Shown here in pieces: positions 57,113 to 64,000 of a stretch of 64,000 bases of DNA. Made by a program: the position numbers and the translations under genes. Position 1 is the stretch's first letter. Every line of letters begins with the position of its first letter. Source of the stretch: Flaccisagitta enflata (lineage: Eukaryota > Chaetognatha > Sagittoidea > Aphragmophora). The DNA lies in the NCBI GenBank assembly GCA_965153355.1, contig OZ231128.1:43586001-43650000 (forward strand), given 5' to 3'. A model generated the notes under the pieces. The model was not told the DNA's origin. It did not search any database and saw only the letters and a list, made by a program, of their open reading frames with translations.

Positions 57113-57898
57113 CCTCAGCTAGGTAGGTTGCTCAATATTTTGCTTGTGTGATGATCAGGCCGTCAGCATTTGACGATGAGGTATGGCATCTGCTGAACTC
57201 AAGAAAAAATCGTATAGTATAAAAATATAGAGTTGGCCGCTCATTTTGGCAAGGATTTCCAACTTGCATAAACAGCCTGGGATTCAAACTTGTGAGTTGT
57301 GATCTTTAAGTAAACTGAGCACAACTCGCTATTTTTCAAGAGATTATTCAAATCTGGTTACTGCTTTTAGGCATTTAGTTGAAAATTTGATTCAATGACC
57401 TTCCATACCCCACTGTTAACCATTTAGGACATAAGCATAAGCATTGCACAGGTTAATTCCATATCCATCCATTACATGCATAATTGGCATTCGAGTTAAG
57501 AGTTCCACTGTACTTCCAAGCCTTGATGACATCTGATGAATGGCTCAATAAAATAACTTGTAAATCATTTTCTGGTTAGAAATGAAAGGAGTTTTACATC
57601 TGTCATACACCTACAAAAAGTTTGATCGATTCGTTTTTTATTCCGAGTATACGCCATATTGGTGATTCCTGCATCATTGTATACTGTATAGTATACCTGT
57701 CACATCATCACAGGCTCGTCTCGCCATCTCTGCTGCGTGCACGGCTTTGTTTGTTATACCAAAAATGTCTGACACTCTTTGACAAGATAAATACAATTAT
57801 TCCTGATCGCTTACCTAGCTCGTGAATGAAACCGGATGGTAATGTAAGCCTGTTTAATCACCCTGTATCCTCCCTTGCATTGTTTTTCGTTGTGACAG
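57113..57898. other. end of Ig-gene intron 1, nothing recognised
   Basis: It ends with a pyrimidine-rich tract and the acceptor TCGTTGTGACAG at 57898. Confidence 0.6.
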
Positions 57899-58054
57899 TT
57901 TGGATCAAACTCGGCGAGACGATCAACGACAACCGATTCCTTTCGATGGGCGGCAAAAGATTCGACATTTCTGTCGACCCCAAAAAGTTCAGCTTCACCA
58001 AAAATGATTCCAGATACACCATGAATATCAGACGGATCGAACTAGAAGACGCGG
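57899..58054 (+). CDS. Ig-superfamily receptor, exon 2 (body of Ig1)
   Basis: 156 bases, phase 1 to phase 1, between the acceptor TTGTGACAG and the donor GACGCGG followed by GTATGT. It encodes residues 84-135: VWIKLGETINDNRFLSMG, with the conserved Ig Trp85 eight residues after Cys77, then RFDISVDPKKFSF and YTMNIRRIELEDA. The last piece is the E-F strand signature that leads to D-x-G-x-Y-x-C. One N-glycosylation sequon (NDS, Asn119). The pattern is V-set-like (C...W...LxIxxxxxxDxGxYxC). This exon is unmistakable when joined to exon 3. It ends 35 bases before a subfamily C repeat in intron 2. Confidence 0.88.
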
Positions 58055-58088
58055 GTATGTACATTTTAAACGAGTTCATTGTCTCTTT

Positions 58089-58302
58089 TTAGTTGCGGAC
58101 ACGCAACTCTATAAGAGGCTTTGTCCGTCCCTCGGTCCGCCCGTCAGTCCGACCGTAACCCACGAGTCGAAAAGTGGAGAAACGACCGTTTTGGATGCTT
58201 TTATGGGTATATGTGTTGGTGGGGAAGCATGGGGTGTGGATGGGAATTGGATGCCCCAGCCCACCCTTCCGCGACGATATTGTGACCCCGCGTCACTTGT
58301 TT
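58089..58302 (+). mobile_element. family A element, subfamily C, in Ig-gene intron 2
   Basis: TTTTTAGTTGCGGACACGCA, CTCTATAAGAGGCTTTGTCC, a GTCCCTCGGTCCGCCCGTCA array, CGAGTCGAAAAGTGGAGAAA, GATGCCCCAGCCCACCCTTC, GACCCCGCGTCACTTGTTT. Best copy of subfamily C. Confidence 0.9.
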
Positions 58303-58354
58303 GGTTGCATGTGACGCTACTCTATAAGCCACTTTTTTGTCCATCAATCATTTT

Positions 58355-58495
58355 ACTCATTCATTCATTCATTCATTCATTCATTCATTCATTCATTCAT
58401 TCATTCATTCATTCATTCATTCATTCATTCATTTAATTATTCATTCATTTATGCATACATCTATTCATTCATTCATTCATTCATTCATTCATTTC
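58355..58495. repeat. (ATTC)n microsatellite
   Basis: CATT/ATTC tetramers in two blocks separated by a diverged stretch at 58430-58465. Confidence 0.98.
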
Positions 58496-58589
58496 ATTTT
58501 CCTATTCTTTTTTCGATCAATCGTAATATACAAGCGTTCACTCAAATGTCGGGTATTGTTTTCCTTCTATTCCCGAATCGTTATCTCAG

Positions 58590-58707
58590 GCACTTACAAA
58601 TGCGGGAATGTTTTGGCGACAACATTGATCGTAGTTTCACCGCCTTCATGCTCACCTTCGAAGCCTCTGCGTCTCGAGGAGGCTGAACCCATCACTTTCT
58701 CATGCAG
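58590..58707 (+). CDS. Ig-superfamily receptor, exon 3 (end of Ig1, start of Ig2)
   Basis: 118 bases, phase 1 to phase 2, from the acceptor GTTATCTCAG to the donor TGCAG followed by GTGCGG. It encodes GTYKCGNVLATTLIVVSPPS, closing Ig1 with the D-A-G-T-Y-K-C signature (Cys140). The next domain opens with PLRLEEAEPITFSC (Cys174). Exon length and phases fit both neighbours exactly. The donor is followed after only 23 bases by a ~510-bp (GA)n microsatellite, an unusual neighbour for a splice site. Confidence 0.87.
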
Positions 58708-58730
58708 GTGCGGGTGGCAGATAAACCGAT

Positions 58731-59241
<511 letters not shown>

Positions 59242-59457
59242 GGGGGGAATACTTAACTACATAGGCCTACACGCCTGGTTTGGGTGTTATATACGTAGTT
59301 CCACTCGTCATAAAGTGACTTGTTGCCCGGGAAATATCGGCCCCCAGTTGCGAACATAAATACCGATTCCAGCATATGTCTCTGAGTCATTAGCTGCATA
59401 TTTCTCTGAGCCCACCCCCTCGCCCCGCCCCCCTCTATCCCCATTCCCGCGCAAGTT

Positions 59458-59592
59458 TTTTTTTCGATATTGATTCTTTCACGATATTGAAAACGTCAAA
59501 ATACAAGATTACAGAGAATGTAGTTTTTTTTCGATATTGATTTTTTTCCGATATTGAAAACGTTAAAATAAAAGATTATAGAGAATTGAATT
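59458..59592. repeat. ~62-bp tandem duplication
   Basis: TTTTTTTTCGATATTGATT then GATATTGAAAACGTCAAAAT and TACAGAGAAT occurs twice in a row with a few substitutions. Confidence 0.85.
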
Positions 59593-59676
59593 TGCTTTCG
59601 ATTCTCGACAAAGACACGAAAAGTTGAATTTTAAAGTAAGGACAGAATTCTGAAATAAGGACAGAATTCTATTAAC

Positions 59677-59713
<37 letters not shown>
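59677..59713. repeat. poly(A) run of ~37
   Basis: Uninterrupted A, possibly a retroposon tail, although no SINE or LINE body is recognised immediately upstream. Confidence 0.9.
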
Positions 59714-59714
<1 letters not shown>

Positions 59715-59744
59715 ACAAACAATAAAAAACAGATTTTCATCGAG

Positions 59745-60050
59745 GTGACGCATGCAATTTATAAGTTCTTGTTCAAACTTAGAAGTGACATGTTCTGGCA
59801 CCTGCAATTGATATGTTCTGACTAATAAGTGACATGTTCTGGTACATCCAATTTATATGTTCTAACTTCGAAGTGACCTGATCGGATCCATGCAATTGAC
59901 ATTTTCTGACTCAAAAGTGACCTGATCTGACCCATACAATTGACATATTCTGCCTTAGAATTGAGCTGATCTGATCCATACAATTGACATGGTCTAGCTT
60001 AGTGAACTGATGTGACTGATGCAATTGGCATGGTCTAACTGCGGTGAACA
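59745..60050. repeat. ~55-bp degenerate tandem repeat, about 5-6 units
   Basis: Recurring words are CATGCAATTGACATGTTCTG and AGAAGTGACCTGATCTGA with many substitutions. Confidence 0.85.
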
Positions 60051-61410
60051 TGGTGCCCTCATAATATGAAACTAACAATTGACAAAACGCAGAGGCATTC
60101 GAAGATGTTCGGAGATGTTCAGAGATCTCGGAGAAACGAATAGACAATCGAAGAAGCTGTGACGTGTTTTGGCAATCATATGAGCCAATCGGTCGATTTT
60201 TGAAAGGAAATATTCTGTTGGCAACAAATAACAAAGGCAGACATATACAGACAATCTTTGACAGTGGATAAAAAAGCATTTCAATCCGTTATGGTTGGCT
60301 GGTTAATCGGTCCGTTGGTTGATTGATAACTTTTGTCACATACGGATTGAAAGCCCGGATTCCTAGGCAAATAATTGATTAAATCATATCAATTGGAAAA
60401 TTGTTTATTACGTCCTAAAAGTGCCACAGCAATAGTGGGCAAGAAGATTGTTATTAAGCCAAAAGTGGCATGTAGGTCGACATTTGCAGACCATTAAAAG
60501 ATGAGTAAAAGAAGTTTGAGAAGTAGTTGGGTATAGTTTTTTAATTTAAACAAAAGAAATGAAAAGAGATAATGTCGGAAAAGGCAAATTTGTTCGGGCA
60601 AAGCTCATGTAAATTTGCAAACTAATCACAAAAAAGGAAAAAAAAAGAAAAAGAAAATACGGTGAGACTCGAGATAAAGTTGATGTCATTTTGGGCTTCA
60701 AATTTTCTTCAGCAATGGAGTCAAAGTTTCATGCAAACGCCCCTTTTCATAGCACCAACTAAATCTTCTGAGAAACTGAGACTCAAATTTGCATATTATA
60801 TTGGGATAGTGCGGTTGAGATTGACGCCTGTTGCTTGTTGTCGTGCCCTCAAAGACCTTGAGGGTTGGTGACTTCGCATATTTTGAACTCGGTTGGCCCG
60901 TTCTTTTTATCAAACTTTCTGATTTCTTTTTCGGGAGTTGCAAATTCTCTTTATTATGAACGGTTATATACACTGCTTTGTCACCTTGACTCAATGTCCT
61001 TGAGTCACCGAAATGTGGATGATGGTTCATGGGCTTCTTTTTTGTTTCCGACTTTCCAAAGCGAATCATGATCAGCAGTTGATTTCTGCGACTGCGTCAG
61101 ATTGAGGAATATAGTTTCACGGTGCTCTGGCTTGCTTATCACGGTGTATATGTTCTCGCGCCATTGCGCTGACATTATCATTGTTTAAAAATTCAGATTT
61201 TACGGCTTCATATCATAAGAAGAAATATGACTTTATATATCCCACAATTCAATAAAGAACAAAGAAGCTGATAACTCGATGTCATTCGCTCATTCTCAAG
61301 AGATATCGAATTCCGATAATACCGCAGGAAAAATCTCGACAAGAGTTTGCAATGAAATTTTGAACAGGTAGTCTTCGAGAGAGGATTTGGTTTAGCAAGG
61401 GCTTCTATTG
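60051..61410. other. Ig-gene intron 3, unique sequence
   Basis: A 123-codon minus frame (60698-61069) is K/S/T-rich with no recognisable domain or splice sites. Nothing else is supported. Confidence 0.45.
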
Positions 61411-61413
61411 GGC

Positions 61414-61458
61414 ATTTTAGCGACTTTGTCGATCCGTCGGTCCGTCTTTTCCTTGAAG
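61414..61458 (+). mobile_element. family A element, short remnant
   Basis: ATTTTAGCGACTTTGTCGAT followed by CCGTCGGTCCGTC. Confidence 0.4.
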
Positions 61459-61632
61459 TACCGACATTACTCTGACCATATGCCCATGAACCTGATCCGG
61501 GAGACCGCTTTTAAAAACATTGTTAGGCAGACATAACTCATGTCTTCATTCTTGAATCACAGGGTTTACACCTCCCAAAAAATCTCTCCCTTCCCATATT
61601 CATCTCCCCCCCTCCCTTCTTTAAAATAACAG

Positions 61633-61996
61633 ATCCCGCGCCGAGGGTGGTCCCGGTCCGCTGTTGAGTTGGTCCGTCGGCGATCGAAGCGGTTTAGGCA
61701 CTCCGTCTCAAACGGGATCTTCCTCATTGTCACAATTTGTCTACGTTCCGTCGTATCGCGATTTGGACAAAACTCTCACTTGTTCTATCACGCATCACAA
61801 GGACTGGAACGCCTCCATCCCGCTTCCTTCTTGTTCCTACCTTCTCAAAAATATCCACTTTTCGCCGAAAATAATTTGTCCCGAGCGACGAATCGTGAAA
61901 GAGAAGAAAGGAAACGGCGGCAGCGGCGGCAGCGGTGACGATGATGATTACAACGTCACTTGTCGCGTGTTGGGAAACCCCGTCGTTGAGGCGCAG
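61633..61996 (+). CDS. Ig-superfamily receptor, exon 4 (body of Ig2, start of Ig3)
   Basis: 364 bases, phase 2 to phase 0, from the acceptor TTTAAAATAACAG to the donor GCGCAG followed by GTGAGG. Joined to exon 3 it completes Ig2: CRSRAEGGPGPLLSWSVG (Cys174, Trp188), then QFVYVPSYRDLDKTLTCSIT with Cys225, the C2-like pattern Y-x-P-x-x-x-D-x-x-x-x-L-x-C. A linker PLPSCSYLLKNIHFSPKI follows. Ig3 begins with a Gly/Ser/Asp-rich insertion and DYNVTCRVLGNPVVEAQ (Cys285). N-glycosylation sequons lie at Asn234 (NAS) and Asn282 (NVT). The gene must continue: Ig3 lacks its Trp and second Cys. I see no matching exon between 62000 and 64000. Confidence 0.85.
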
Positions 61997-62164
61997 GTGA
62001 GGTTTAAGTAAATGGTTGAGAGGGGGTTGGGTGGGGGTATGGGGGGTTGATAAGGTTTGTTTTTGTGTAGGGGCTAGAGATAAACGCGGGGATTCGGATG
62101 AGAGCGATGGTGAAGTTTTTGCTGCGATCTACAATCATCATTCAATAGTTCGATTGTTACTGAA

Positions 62165-62361
62165 CAAGGCCGGATACACGGCTACCCCAGTCGCGTGCGG
62201 GTGGGCAGGGGCCGTATTTGAGGTCACTTGATCATTTGGGCAGGAGCAGTGAGGCCAAAGACCGCAAAAACCAAAAAAAGTAAAGTGTGACGGACGGACG
62301 GTCCGACGGACCGACGGACCGACAAAGCGGGGTGTAGAGTCGCGTAGCACGCGACTAAAAA
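62165..62361 (-). mobile_element. family A element, near full length
   Basis: Minus order: TTTTTAGTCGCGTGCTACGC (hairpin), CTCTACACCCCGCTTTGTCG, GGTCCGTCGGTCCGTCGGAC, TCACTGCTCCTGCCCAAATG, GCACGCGACTGGGGTAGCCG, TGTATCCGGCCTTGTT. It closely matches 49585-49832 and is likely a young copy. Confidence 0.93.
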
Positions 62362-62378
62362 GTAGGTTGAGAGATACG

Positions 62379-62793
62379 CAAGAGCTTTTTGGGCAGCGGC
62401 CCCAAAGGGCCGATGTCCTGTAGAACACAGGGGGTATTTCGAGACGTCCGTCCGCCCGTCCTTCTGTCCGTCCGTCCGTCCGTCCCCTCCCCATTGACCA
62501 TCAAGGCCTCGAGTTAGCCCTCCCAGGCCTCAATTTAGCCCTCCAGGCCTCAAATTAGCCCTCTTGGCTTCAAATCAGCCCCCCTTTATGCCCCAAATCT
62601 GCCCTCCAGACCCCAAATCTGCCCTCCAGACCTTCAATCAGCCCTCCAAGCATAAAACCAGCCCTCCAAACCTCAAATCTGCTCTCCAAGCCTTAATTTT
62701 GCCCTCCATCCCTCAAATATGCCTTCAGTGGCCTAAATTAGCCCCTCAGGACGGACGGACGTCTGGAAATCCCCCCTGTGTTCTACAGGACAT
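62379..62793. mobile_element. family G element with ~38-bp terminal inverted repeats
   Basis: ATGTCCTGTAGAACACAGGG (62413) and its complement ending at 62793 form inverted repeats that continue through AGACGTCCGTCC. Outside the left repeat is GGGCAGCGGCCCCAAAGGGC. Inside are a (GTCC)n tract (62447-62486) and ~20-bp units such as AGGCCTCAAATTAGCCCTCC (62500-62745). Confidence 0.85.
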
Positions 62794-62796
62794 ACA

Positions 62797-62880
62797 CCTA
62801 CACACATACACACACGCATGCACACACACACGCATTCACACACGCACTAACGCAAAGACACACACACGCACAGACGCGCG

Positions 62881-62973
<93 letters not shown>
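62797..62973. repeat. (CA)n microsatellite
   Basis: CA dinucleotides, with GCACGCACAC-type variation at the left. Confidence 0.98.
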
Positions 62974-63432
<459 letters not shown>

Positions 63433-63519
63433 GAGACAAAGTCACAGAGAAATAGATCGGGGAAAGGGACTCCGCGAAACTAATCAAATGGTGGAGAAAA
63501 CAAAAGAAAAAGAGCATTT

Positions 63520-63520
<1 letters not shown>

Positions 63521-63586
<66 letters not shown>
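63521..63586. repeat. (GTT)n microsatellite
   Basis: About 22 GTT triplets. Confidence 0.97.
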
Positions 63587-63596
63587 CAATGTGTTC

Positions 63597-63802
63597 ATTT
63601 TAGTCGGGTACTATGCAACTCTGCACCCTGCCTTGCCCTTCCTTCCGTCGATCGGTTGGCCCTTCATTTTTTATTTTTTTATGTCTTTTTTATGGCGGTC
63701 TTTGGCCTCACTGATCCTGCCCAAATGCCCTACTGAACTCAAATACGGCCCCTGCCAACTTGCACGCGTGTGGGGTAGCCGTGTATCCGGCCTTGTTTTC
63801 TG
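63597..63802 (+). mobile_element. family A element, near full length
   Basis: TTTTAGTCGGGTACTATGCA, CTCTGCACCCTGCCTTGCCC, a short CCTTCCGTCGATCGGTTGG array, TGATCCTGCCCAAATGCCC, TGCACGCGTGTGGGGTAGCC, GTGTATCCGGCCTTGTT. Confidence 0.88.
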
Positions 63803-64000
63803 TTGTCAGTTCATACACCGCCAAACCTTTTTAGCGGATGTGAGGAATGAGGACCTCGGATGACCTCTTGGAGAACAGTGAAGACTCAGAGCGCAAACAC
63901 TAATCTTAGGAAGAATTAAGTAAAATCAACCTCAGGGTCATGATTTGGCCTGAGCTATTCCCATGGCCTCTCCTCAGCTCTGTTTTATTAAGTAGTACGC

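Noticed and set aside
60698-61069. 123-codon minus ORF in the Ig-gene intron
   Set aside because: K/S/T-rich, no domain recognised, no supporting splice or promoter signals.

Overview
The window is a stretch of a repeat-dense animal nuclear genome. The evidence is: spliced serine-protease and immunoglobulin-superfamily genes with GT-AG introns in compatible phases, a LINE, a Penelope-like retroelement, several inverted-repeat DNA elements, and extreme microsatellite content. There is no operon structure and no bacterial gene. The mix would suit a marine invertebrate, perhaps a lophotrochozoan such as a mollusc, but the phylum cannot be fixed from this sequence alone. Assembly artefacts are present: three 10-N gaps, an Illumina-adapter-like string inside a satellite, and homopolymer frameshifts.

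Layout. 1-1818 is a ~91-bp satellite entering from the left edge. 1.8-12 kb is simple repeats, dispersed short elements and a Tc1/mariner-type palindromic MITE. 12.06-13.59 kb (minus) holds three exons of a secreted trypsin-like protease; the exon with the catalytic serine is not visible. 13.7-19.9 kb is repeats with a second palindromic MITE. 19.98-26.28 kb is a 29-bp minisatellite split by a Penelope-like retroelement whose reverse-transcriptase frame is broken in two places. 26.3-33 kb is microsatellites and dispersed repeats. 33.1-37.3 kb (minus) is a LINE with one intact 1050-residue endonuclease/reverse-transcriptase ORF. 38-44.7 kb is repeats, including a clean hAT-type MITE with an 8-bp target duplication and a third long palindrome. 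45.4-62 kb (plus) holds the 5' part of an Ig-domain receptor gene: a signal-peptide exon and three further exons that join in frame over 296 residues. The gene probably continues past the right edge.

Two families of short dispersed elements recur throughout. Family A ('TAGTCGCG' elements, about 20 copies in three subfamilies) has a terminal perfect hairpin, a subterminal inverted copy of the same motif, and an internal GTCY/RGAC microsatellite. That architecture recalls Helentron-associated non-autonomous elements (pearl, mini-me, HINE). Family G ('GGGCAGCGGCCCC' elements) has long terminal inverted repeats around GTCC arrays and ~21-bp minisatellites. They are the best candidates here for something undescribed. 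I found no CRISPR array, rRNA gene or canonical tRNA gene.
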